Assembly: GCA_020632795.1 (NCBI GenBank)
Contig: JACKEV010000016.1
Location: forward strand, 124,001 to 188,000
Length of the DNA stretch: 64,000 nucleotides
From: Alphaproteobacteria bacterium
GTDB lineage: Bacteria > Myxococcota_A > UBA796 > CAJQPC01
Direction of reading: 5' to 3'
The translations under genes were made by a program, and so were the position numbers. Numbering within the stretch: the stretch's first letter is position 1; each line of letters starts with the position of its first letter. Positions 58,309-64,000 of the stretch are shown here, one piece after another. The notes under the pieces were generated by a model, which was given only the letters and a program-made list of their open reading frames with translations, was not told where the DNA came from and made no database searches.

Positions 58309-59316
58309 TCAGGGCTCGCGCGCCAGCGCCGCGTCGGGGTCGACGCCGGCGTCGATGAGGGCCTGGCGGAGGCGAGCTTCGGTGGCGGCGCGCTCGGCGC
58401 GCTCGGCCGCGAGGCGGGCCTCGGTGTCCTGGAGCTGAGAGGTGGTGTCCTGGAGCTGAGAGGTGGTGTCCACCAGCTCGGCCTGTGTGTCCTGGAGCTG
58501 AGAGGCGGTGTCCACCAGCTCGGCCTGTGTGTCCTGGAGCTGAGAGGTGGTGTCCTGGAGCCTGGCGCTGGTGTCCTCCAGCGCGGCCCTCGTCTCCGCG
58601 AGCTGCTCGCGGGCCTCGCGCTCAGCGTTCTCGATGGTCCGCTGCACCCGGAGGGCGTCGAGGCGGGAGGCGTAGCGGTGGTACTCGCGCTCGCGGTCGG
58701 AGATCTCGATCAGCGTTCCCATCGCCTGCCTCAACTCCGGGGTGTCCAGGGCGGGGGGCAGCTCGGTCCAGCGCCGGGCCTGCCTGAAGAATGTACACCA
58801 CCGCTGCTCGTCATCAAGGGGTTCCTGCAGCCTGGGCAGCTTGGGCAGCTCGATGACGTGCAGGTCGAGGTGGTCGCATAAGGTCACCCCGTTCTTGGGG
58901 TCGAAGGCCGTGAACTGGTGGTGGACCGCCGTGCTCTCCGGCAGCAGCACCTCGTCCAGCAGCCAGATCGAGGAGACCGGCTGGAGGGTCTTGTAGTCCT
59001 GCCCCCTGGCGAGCTGCTCCTGGTAGAGGTCCGCCCAGGTGTACAGCGCCCGCTCCCGGATGCACGGGTGGAGCCGGATCTGCACCTCGACCTGGAAGGC
59101 CCGCCCCAGGACGTCCCGGGCCTTGACGTCGACGACGCTCAGCTTGTCCTCGGCGTGGTCGCGGCCGTTGAACGGGTCGATGAGCGCGATCTCCACGATG
59201 GGCGGCCGGGGTCGCAGGATCGCGTTGAGGAAGTGGAGGGTGAGGTTCTTGTTGACCTCGGTGCCCAGGAGCCGCTTGAACGCGTAGTCCACGAGCGGGT
59301 TGATCCGGTGTCGCAT
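58309..59316 (-). CDS. PD-(D/E)XK nuclease (PDDEXK_2/Rpn-type) with heptad-repeat tail
   Basis: 335 residues. RINPLVDYAFKRLLGTEVNKNLTLHFLNAIL and the acidic Asp63/Glu77/Gln79 in VVDVKARD...FQVEVQIR give the PDDEXK_2 nuclease core; IDPFNGRDHAEDKLS is another family block. The last 90 residues are a coiled coil of repeated Leu-Gln-Asp-Thr heptads encoded by 21-bp tandem repeats. Second member of the Rpn-like families in this window (the first at 1335). Confidence 0.9.
   Translation of the reverse strand: MRHRINPLVDYAFKRLLGTEVNKNLTLHFLNAILRPRPPIVEIALIDPFNGRDHAEDKLSVVDVKARDVLGRAFQVEVQIRLHPCIRERALYTWADLYQEQLARGQDYKTLQPVSSIWLLDEVLLPESTAVHHQFTAFDPKNGVTLCDHLDLHVIELPKLPRLQEPLDDEQRWCTFFRQARRWTELPPALDTPELRQAMGTLIEISDREREYHRYASRLDALRVQRTIENAEREAREQLAETRAALEDTSARLQDTTSQLQDTQAELVDTASQLQDTQAELVDTTSQLQDTTSQLQDTEARLAAERAERAATEARLRQALIDAGVDPDAALAREP
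58423..58575 (-). repeat. 21-bp tandem repeat encoding LQDT heptads
   Basis: About seven 21-bp units, alternating between forms for LQDTTSQ, LQDTQAE and LVDTASQ, lie within the PDDEXK_2 gene. Unit length is a multiple of three and matches the coiled-coil heptad, so copy number may vary without frameshift. Confidence 0.9.
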
Positions 59317-59485
59317 GAAGGTGTCCGTGAACGCACGGAGCCCCTATGCCCCCATGTGAACGCGGGGCAAAACACCCCTGACAAGAATTGGGTTCCTCCA
59401 CAACCCGGCAGCGTCGCCCCAGGAAGGGCGGCGCGCCCGGCGCCGTGATCTACACTGCTCCCCCGCCCCAGCGCGTGGTGTCGGC

Positions 59486-62092
59486 TTGCCTCTCCCCTAC
59501 CACCCGGATGTCTTCATCGGCCGCAGCGCCGAGCGCGCCCGGCTGACCGCCGCCCTGGACGACGGGCGCGCCGCGGTGCTCATCGGCCCCGGGGGCATCG
59601 GCAAGACCCGGCTGGCCGTGGAGATCGCCGCGGCGCGGTCCGAGCCGGCCCTCTACGTCGACCTGGCCGGCGCCCGGACGGACGAGGACGTGTGCAGCGC
59701 GGTTCTCAGCGCGCTGGACGCCGCCGGGAGGCTGGGCAGCGACCCGGTGGAGGCGGTCGGGGCGCGCCTCGCGCGGGAGGGGGCGCGGACCCTCATCCTC
59801 GACAACACCGAGCGGGTCGCCGGACCCGTCGCCGCCGCCGTCCCCCGGTGGCTCGCCCAGGCCCCGGGCTTGTGGCTGCTGCTGACCTCGCGGCGGCAGC
59901 TCCTCGCGCCGGCGTGCGTCGAGGTTACGCTGGCGCCGTTGCTCCCGGAGGACGCCGTCCGGCTCTTCGTGGCCCGCACCCCCCAGCGGCCGATGGTCCC
60001 GCTGCACGCGGAGGACGACGCCGCTGTGATCGAGGCGATCGCCACCCGGCTGGAGGGCATCCCCCTCGCGCTGGAGCTGGCGGCCGCCCGCCTGGAGGTG
60101 CTGCCGGTCGCGGAGCTGGCCCGCCGGCTGGACCAGGGCTTCGCCGTGCTGCGCGCGCCGACGAGCCGCGTGCCCCGCCACGCCGCCTTGCGGGACGCGA
60201 TCACCTGGTCCTGGGACGCCCTCCACCCCGCCGAGCAGGACGCCCTGGCCCAGGCCAGCGTCTTCCGCGACGGCTTCGGGCTGGAGGCGGCTGAGGCGGT
60301 GCTGGCGCTGCCCGACGGGTTCAGCGCGCTCGACGCCCTGCACGCCCTCAAGCGCTGGTGCCTCCTGCAGTCTGCGCCGCGGGACGGCCGCGCCCGATTC
60401 AGGATGCTGGACACCATTCGGGAGTTCGCCGCGGAGGCCCTGGCGGCGCGGGAGGCCGTCGCCGCGACCCGCGCGCGGCACGCCGCCTGGTTCCTCGACC
60501 GGGCCCGCGGCTGGAGCCGGGTGCTGCAGCCGGAGGACCCCCCGGGGGTGCGCAGGTTCATCCGAGCGGACCACGAGAACCTCGTCGCGGCGCTGGAGCA
60601 CCTGGCCGAGGACCCCGCGCGCTGGCCGGACGTGGCCCAGGTGCTGGTGGCCCTGGGGCGCCTCAGCTCCAACCAGCGGCGGCAGACCTGGTTCCTGGGT
60701 TGGAGCGCGCAGGCGCTGGCGCCGGCCGCCCCGGTCTCCGATCCGCCGCGGCAGGTGGCGCTGCTGCTGCACCAGCGGGCGGGCGTGCTGCGCGCGGCGG
60801 AGCGGCTCCCCGAGGCGGTCGAGTGCCAACGCCAGGCGGTCGCCATCGCCGAGGCCCTGGGCGACCGCCGCCTCACCGGCACCCTGTACGGCTACCTCGG
60901 CAGCCTGTTCAGCATTCTGGGGGACGACGCGGGCGCGCAGTTCGGCTACGAGCGGGCCCTCGCCCTCGCGCGGGACCTCGACGCCCCCGACCTGGAGGCG
61001 CAGGCGCTGATCGCCCTCTCCCAGTGCGTCGACCTCCGGCAGCGCGGCGACCCCGAGGCCGCGGAGCGCCGGCTGCTCCACGCGGCGGCGCTCGCGGAGC
61101 AGGCCGGTCGGAGCCTGATCGCGTGCTCCGCGCTCCAGAAGCTCGGGGCCCTGTTGTGCGAGGCCGGCCGCCTCGACGAGGCGCTGGAGGTGCTGGAGCG
61201 GGCCGCGCGGCGCCTGGCCGCCATCCCGGACCGGCCCGTCTTCGAGGTGGATGTCCGCCTGCAGTTGGCCCTGCTGTACCACCTGCGGGGGCAGGCGGCG
61301 GACGCCCGGGCCGCGCTCCAACAGGCCCGGGTGGTGATGCAGGCCCAGGAGACCCCGCTCATCCAGGCCTGCGGGGCCGTCTGTTCGGGCCTCATCGCGC
61401 CGGAGGCCCTGGACACCGGCGCGCTGACCGGGCTGGAGCAGGCCGAGGCGGTGCTGGCCGGCGCCGCGTCCATGAACCAGCCCACCCTCGCGGCGGGGCA
61501 GGGGCTGCTCGCTGGCGCGCTCGCCCGACTCGGCCGGACCCGGCAGGCGCAGGCGGTCGACGCGCGGATCACCGAGCCCGCGTGGCGTGCTTACGCCGAG
61601 GCCCACCAGCACATCGCTGCGGCCGGGCGCGCTGCGGCCGGGGGCGAGCCCGAGGCGGCCCACGCCGCGCTCGACGCCGCGCGGCAACGCCGGGCCGGCT
61701 TGACCGGGCGCGCCCTGCTGCTCTGCGCCGGGGCCCTCGCGCTGGATCGCGCTCTGCAGGCCTGCGCCGAGGGCGTCGAGGTCTGGTTCGTCGCGGCCGA
61801 CGGCGCCTGGTTCGCGCCGCCCGGCGGGGCGCGCGTCTCCCTGGCGCGGCGCCCCACCCTCCAGCCGATCCTGGCCGCGCTGCTGGAGGCCCGCCTGGCG
61901 CAGCCGGGGGAGCCGCTCCCCCAGGACGCCCTGCTGGAGGTGGGCTGGCCGGGGGAGCGGGTGGTCCCCCGGGCCGCCCGGAGCCGGATCTACACGGCGG
62001 TGCGAACGCTGCGCCGCTTCGGCCTGGACATCCTGGAGCGCGCCCGCGACGGGTACCTGCTGGACGCCGAGGCGCCGGTGCGGCGGGCCTGA
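59486..62092 (+). CDS. STAND/NB-ARC ATPase - winged-helix transcriptional regulator
   Basis: 868 residues from TTG. NTPase: VLIGPGGIGKTRLAVEIAAAR with Walker A (34-41), RTLILDNTERV Walker B (Asp106), LLLTSRRQLLAP sensor 1 and IPLALELAAARLEVLPVAELA. Residues about 390-740: repeated helices, TPR-like (AVECQRQAVAIAEALGDRRLTGTLYGYLGSLFS, EALEVLERAARRLA). C-terminal 80 residues: OmpR-type winged helix (PLPQDALLEVGWPGERVV, RSRIYTAVRTLRRFGLDILERARDGYLLD), whose position at the C-terminus is characteristic of a myxobacterial type. A possible -10 is TACACT at 59451. Divergent from the nuclease gene, and it precedes the putative peptide locus, which it may control. Confidence 0.87.
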   Translation: MPLPYHPDVFIGRSAERARLTAALDDGRAAVLIGPGGIGKTRLAVEIAAARSEPALYVDLAGARTDEDVCSAVLSALDAAGRLGSDPVEAVGARLAREGARTLILDNTERVAGPVAAAVPRWLAQAPGLWLLLTSRRQLLAPACVEVTLAPLLPEDAVRLFVARTPQRPMVPLHAEDDAAVIEAIATRLEGIPLALELAAARLEVLPVAELARRLDQGFAVLRAPTSRVPRHAALRDAITWSWDALHPAEQDALAQASVFRDGFGLEAAEAVLALPDGFSALDALHALKRWCLLQSAPRDGRARFRMLDTIREFAAEALAAREAVAATRARHAAWFLDRARGWSRVLQPEDPPGVRRFIRADHENLVAALEHLAEDPARWPDVAQVLVALGRLSSNQRRQTWFLGWSAQALAPAAPVSDPPRQVALLLHQRAGVLRAAERLPEAVECQRQAVAIAEALGDRRLTGTLYGYLGSLFSILGDDAGAQFGYERALALARDLDAPDLEAQALIALSQCVDLRQRGDPEAAERRLLHAAALAEQAGRSLIACSALQKLGALLCEAGRLDEALEVLERAARRLAAIPDRPVFEVDVRLQLALLYHLRGQAADARAALQQARVVMQAQETPLIQACGAVCSGLIAPEALDTGALTGLEQAEAVLAGAASMNQPTLAAGQGLLAGALARLGRTRQAQAVDARITEPAWRAYAEAHQHIAAAGRAAAGGEPEAAHAALDAARQRRAGLTGRALLLCAGALALDRALQACAEGVEVWFVAADGAWFAPPGGARVSLARRPTLQPILAALLEARLAQPGEPLPQDALLEVGWPGERVVPRAARSRIYTAVRTLRRFGLDILERARDGYLLDAEAPVRRA

Positions 62093-62167
62093 AACGGGGC
62101 CCTGATTTCTGAAACGCGGGCTCCGAGGCTGGTCTTTCGGTCCAGGGGCGCTAAGGTATGAGGCACG

Positions 62168-62192
62168 GAGCGCGGACACGAGCGACGCGCTC
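62168..62192 (+). promoter_or_regulatory. 7-bp stem in the leader of the peptide locus
   Basis: GAGCGCG, an 11-nt loop and CGCGCTC form a perfect stem between the regulator gene and the first tiny ORF. A TAAGGT (62152-62157) upstream could be a -10, but a -35 is not convincing. Confidence 0.4.
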
Positions 62193-62212
62193 CCCACCCG
62201 AACCCGGCGACG

Positions 62213-62221
62213 CCACACAGA
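62213..62221 (+). repeat. CCACACAGA box 1
   Basis: First of three copies of a 9-bp box that precedes every ORF in this locus; starts 34 bases before the first tiny ORF ATG. Confidence 0.7.
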
Positions 62222-62246
62222 GGCTCGTCTTCACCTGGAGTGCGCC

Positions 62247-62300
62247 ATGAAGACCGCGTCGAAGCTCAAGGCCGGCACGAAGTCCGGCCTCGGCCTCTGA
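62247..62300 (+). CDS. Tiny ORF 1, candidate precursor or leader peptide (17 aa)
   Basis: MKTASKLKAGTKSGLGL, preceded by GGAG six bases before the ATG. The first ten residues follow the pattern M-[KR]-T-x-S-[KR]-[LV]-[KR]-A-G shared with tiny ORF 2, and a related segment begins the HlyD-like protein. Charge is about +4. A 5-bp hairpin (62301-62313) follows the stop. It lies directly upstream of an HlyD-C39 export pair. Functions compatible with the sequence are a RiPP/bacteriocin precursor or a regulatory leader peptide. No peptide family assigned. Confidence 0.55.
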   Translation: MKTASKLKAGTKSGLGL

Positions 62301-62313
62301 GGCCCGCCGGGCC
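62301..62313 (+). promoter_or_regulatory. Short hairpin after tiny ORF 1
   Basis: GGCCC-GCC-GGGCC forms a 5-bp stem directly after the stop codon of tiny ORF 1. Confidence 0.4.
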
Positions 62314-62331
62314 TGCCCACCTCCCCCCAAC

Positions 62332-62340
62332 CCACACAGA
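62332..62340 (+). repeat. CCACACAGA box 2
   Basis: Second copy of the box, starting 19 bases before the ATG of tiny ORF 2 and running into its AAGGAG ribosome-binding site. Confidence 0.75.
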
Positions 62341-62350
62341 AGGAGTCGAT

Positions 62351-62401
62351 ATGCGTACGAAGTCCCGCGTCCGCGCCGGCGGCGACGCCTGGGCCGGCTG
62401 A
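62351..62401 (+). CDS. Tiny ORF 2, candidate precursor or leader peptide (16 aa)
   Basis: MRTKSRVRAGGDAWAG, with a strong AAGGAG six bases before the ATG, the best ribosome-binding site of the locus. It shares with tiny ORF 1 the pattern M-[KR]-T-x-S-[KR]-[LV]-[KR]-A-G, but uses different codons, so selection acted on the amino acids. The tail GGDAWAG contains Gly-Gly, the processing site type of C39 peptidases, though the remaining core would only be five or six residues. An 11-bp hairpin follows 16 nt later, before the HlyD-like gene. Confidence 0.6.
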   Translation: MRTKSRVRAGGDAWAG

Positions 62402-62417
62402 GCCGGTCTGCTCTCCA

Positions 62418-62453
62418 CCGCCCGCTGCATGGCTCTCTCCCGGCAGCGGGCGG
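62418..62453 (+). terminator. Strong hairpin between the tiny ORFs and the HlyD-like gene
   Basis: CCGCCCGCTGC and GCAGCGGGCGG are perfect 11-bp complements around a 14-nt loop, followed by a short CTTCTCATTCC tract. It may act as a partial terminator/attenuator, limiting transporter expression relative to the peptides. Confidence 0.6.
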
Positions 62454-62462
62454 CTTCTCATT

Positions 62463-62471
62463 CCACACAGA
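62463..62471 (+). repeat. CCACACAGA box 3
   Basis: Third copy of the box, starting 23 bases before the ATG of the HlyD-like gene; a GGGAG ribosome-binding site follows. Confidence 0.75.
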
Positions 62472-62485
62472 TTCTGGGAGCCGCG

Positions 62486-63679
62486 ATGCAGGTCTGCACC
62501 CGCGCTCGGGCGGGCGGCAGCCCGTTCCCCCAGACCCTGCGCGCCCTGGAGGCGGACCACGCGCGCGGGCGGGCCTCGCTCGCCTTCGCCGCGGCCGGCG
62601 GCGCGCTGCTGGGGTTGTGGCTGCTCTGGTTCTTCCAGGCCCGGGTCACGCTGCACGCGGTCACCGGCGCCGCGCGTCTGGAGGCCGCTGCCCAGGCCCA
62701 CCCCGTGGCGACGGACCTCGCCGGGCGGGTCACCCGGGTGTACGTCGCGCTGGACGATCGGGTCGAGGGCGGCGTGCTGTTGATCTCCCTTGACGACGCC
62801 GACGCCCGGCTCGCGGTGGCCGAGGCCGAGGCCCGGTGCGACGGGATCGCCGCCCGGCGCGCGCTGCTCCTGACCGAGCAGGCCGCGCTGCGGGAGGCGC
62901 GGGTCGCCCAGGACGCCGCCGGGGACGCGGCCGTGGAGGAGGCCCGCGCCCAGGCCGCCGCCGCCGAGCGCGCGGCCCGCTCCGCCGAGGCCGAGGCCGC
63001 CCGCCTCGACCCCCTGGTCTCCGGCGGGGTCGTCGCCGCCGCCGAGGCCGAGCACGTCGACGCGCTGGCCGGTCAGCGCCGGGCGGAGGCCCGCGCCCGC
63101 GCCCACACCGCCCTCCGCCAGCGCTGGGACAGCGCCCGCGCCGCCGGCGATCGCGCCGCTTCCCTGGCCCGCCTGGAGCAGGACGCCGCCGTGCTGGAGA
63201 GCGAGGCGACCGCCTGCGCCGCCACCCTGGCGCGGCTGCGGCTCACCCTGGCGCACCATCAGGTGCGGGCGCCGGTGTCCGGGGTGGTCGGCGCCCTGAC
63301 CGCGCCGCCCCCCGGGGCCCTGCTGGAGGCCGGCCAGCACGTCGCCACCGTCATCCCCGACGGGCCCCTGCGCGTCCTCGCCGACTTCACCCCCAGCGAG
63401 GCCCTCGGGCACGTCCAGGTGGGTCAGCCCGCCCGGGTGCGCCTGGACGGCTTCCCCTGGAGCCAGTACGGCGCGATCCCGGCCACCGTGCGCCGGGTGG
63501 CCGCCGAGCCGCGCTCCGGCGGCGTGCGCGTCGAACTGGATGTGGACGCGGGGGTCGCGATCGCGGTCCCCTTGACCCACGGCCTGCCGGCGAGCGTTGA
63601 GGTCGCGCTGGAGGAGGTCGCCCCGGCCACGCTCGCGCTGCGTTCAGCGGGTGCGCTGCTCTACCCGAGGGCGCCGTGA
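62486..63679 (+). CDS. HlyD-family periplasmic adaptor (secretion subunit)
   Basis: 397 residues from ATG 62486, five bases after GGGAG. N-terminus MQVCTRARAGG resembles the tiny ORFs. One transmembrane helix (about 31-50), then a membrane-fusion layout: biotinyl-lipoyl-like AQAHPVATDLAGRVTRVYVALDDRVEGGVLL, a long Ala/Arg/Glu coiled coil (about 110-260), and a second half-motif VRAPVSGVVGALTAPPPGALLEAGQHVATVI. Barrel domain follows. HlyD-type adaptors link a C39/ABC transporter to the outer membrane. Its stop overlaps the GTG of the C39 gene. A longer ATG start at 62429 lies inside the hairpin and is unlikely. Confidence 0.88.
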   Translation: MQVCTRARAGGSPFPQTLRALEADHARGRASLAFAAAGGALLGLWLLWFFQARVTLHAVTGAARLEAAAQAHPVATDLAGRVTRVYVALDDRVEGGVLLISLDDADARLAVAEAEARCDGIAARRALLLTEQAALREARVAQDAAGDAAVEEARAQAAAAERAARSAEAEAARLDPLVSGGVVAAAEAEHVDALAGQRRAEARARAHTALRQRWDSARAAGDRAASLARLEQDAAVLESEATACAATLARLRLTLAHHQVRAPVSGVVGALTAPPPGALLEAGQHVATVIPDGPLRVLADFTPSEALGHVQVGQPARVRLDGFPWSQYGAIPATVRRVAAEPRSGGVRVELDVDAGVAIAVPLTHGLPASVEVALEEVAPATLALRSAGALLYPRAP

Positions 63680-64000
63680 GGCCCCGCCTGCTGGCGCCCG
63701 AGGTGCTCCAGACCTCCGCGATGGACTGCGGGCCCGCCGCCCTCAAGGCCCTGCTGGAGGGCTGCGGCGTCCCGGTCCACCTGGGGCGCCTGCGGGAGGC
63801 CTGCCAGACCGACGTCGACGGCACCTCCATCTCCACCCTGGAGGAGGTCGCCTGCGCCCTGGGCCTGCGCTGCGAGGAGGTGATGCTGCCCGCCGACCAC
63901 CTGCTGCTGGAGGAGGCCCGCGCGCTCCCCGCGCTCGCGGTGGTCGTCAACCCTGGCGGGACCACCCACTTCGTGGTCGTGTGGCGGACCCTGGGGCCCC
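63676..64000 (+). CDS. C39-family peptidase domain, probable peptidase-containing ABC transporter (partial)
   Basis: 108 codons from GTG 63676 (GTGA overlap with the HlyD-like gene), cut by the window end. LQTSAMDCGPAALKALLEGCG carries the catalytic Cys18 of C39 (Q-x5-CG); VVVNPGGTTHFVVVW carries the catalytic His98. In peptidase-containing ABC transporters this domain removes leader peptides after Gly-Gly and is followed by membrane and ATPase domains, which are beyond the window. A stand-alone C39 protein cannot be excluded. Confidence 0.87.
   Translation, partial: MRPRLLAPEVLQTSAMDCGPAALKALLEGCGVPVHLGRLREACQTDVDGTSISTLEEVACALGLRCEEVMLPADHLLLEEARALPALAVVVNPGGTTHFVVVWRTLGP

Noticed and set aside
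62158..62250. A 30-codon ORF beginning MRHGARTRA just upstream of tiny ORF 1 with an ATGA overlap.
   Set aside because: It has only a poorly spaced ribosome-binding site, overlaps the possible -10, and lacks the A-G and T/S positions of the shared pattern; the resemblance in its first residues can be chance in Arg-rich GC-rich sequence.

Overview
This is a very GC-rich (about 70%) bacterial chromosome segment with tightly packed genes. Many neighbours share ATGA, GTGA or TTGA stop/start overlaps, and no gene-free stretch exceeds 300 bases. LolA, a TonB-dependent receptor, MltG and many lipoprotein signal peptides indicate a Gram-negative with an outer membrane. MopE-type Cys/Asp motifs joined to LamG, a membrane-anchored Ser/Thr kinase, Rpn-type nucleases and a STAND regulator fit Myxococcota or a related deltaproteobacterial lineage; this placement is an inference. 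I saw no rRNA, tRNA, CRISPR array or intact insertion sequence.

Layout. 1-8.7 kb: a truncated membrane protein, lipoproteins, an Rpn-family nuclease, two GT2 glycosyltransferases, a small methyltransferase, a B12-radical SAM enzyme and an SGNH hydrolase. 8.8-10.3 kb: the F0 genes atpI-atpB-atpE (minus strand). 10.4-15.1 kb: hemL overlapped by a Y1-transposase-like gene that lacks its catalytic residues, a secreted flavoprotein and a lipoprotein MltG. 15.1-19.2 kb: a RelE/ParE-type module, a secreted metallopeptidase, and a toxin / HTH antitoxin / SecB-like triple with a palindromic operator.

19.2-35.7 kb is one long minus-strand operon resembling aryl-polyene/flexirubin/xanthomonadin clusters: acyltransferase, methyltransferase, ketosynthase plus Cys-less partner, ACP, halogenase-type flavoenzyme, glycosyltransferases, LolA-like protein, DUF3261-type lipoprotein and a giant MMPL transporter. 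The transporter is fused to a C45 Ntn-hydrolase, and a TonB-dependent receptor carries its own TonB C-terminal domain. Ketoreductase, dehydratase and starter ligase genes are not in the operon.

35.7-59.3 kb is mostly housekeeping and cell-envelope genes (peptide-binding protein, ribF, aroE, CPBP protease, M23 peptidase, kinase, SDR, AlaX-like editing protein, GH57 enzyme, bisphosphate nucleotidase, rocD), with a probable type II restriction-modification pair at 48.9-51.1 kb and a second Rpn-type nuclease at 58.3-59.3 kb.

59.5-64 kb is the most novel part. A STAND-ATPase/winged-helix regulator is followed by two tiny ORFs (17 and 16 codons), an HlyD-like adaptor and the start of a C39-peptidase protein, probably a peptidase-containing ABC transporter, cut by the window end. 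Both tiny peptides and the N-terminus of the adaptor share a ten-residue pattern, and each of the three ORFs is preceded by the same 9-bp box CCACACAGA. This looks like an undescribed miniature peptide-export (RiPP or bacteriocin-like) locus, or alternatively a leader-peptide attenuation system.
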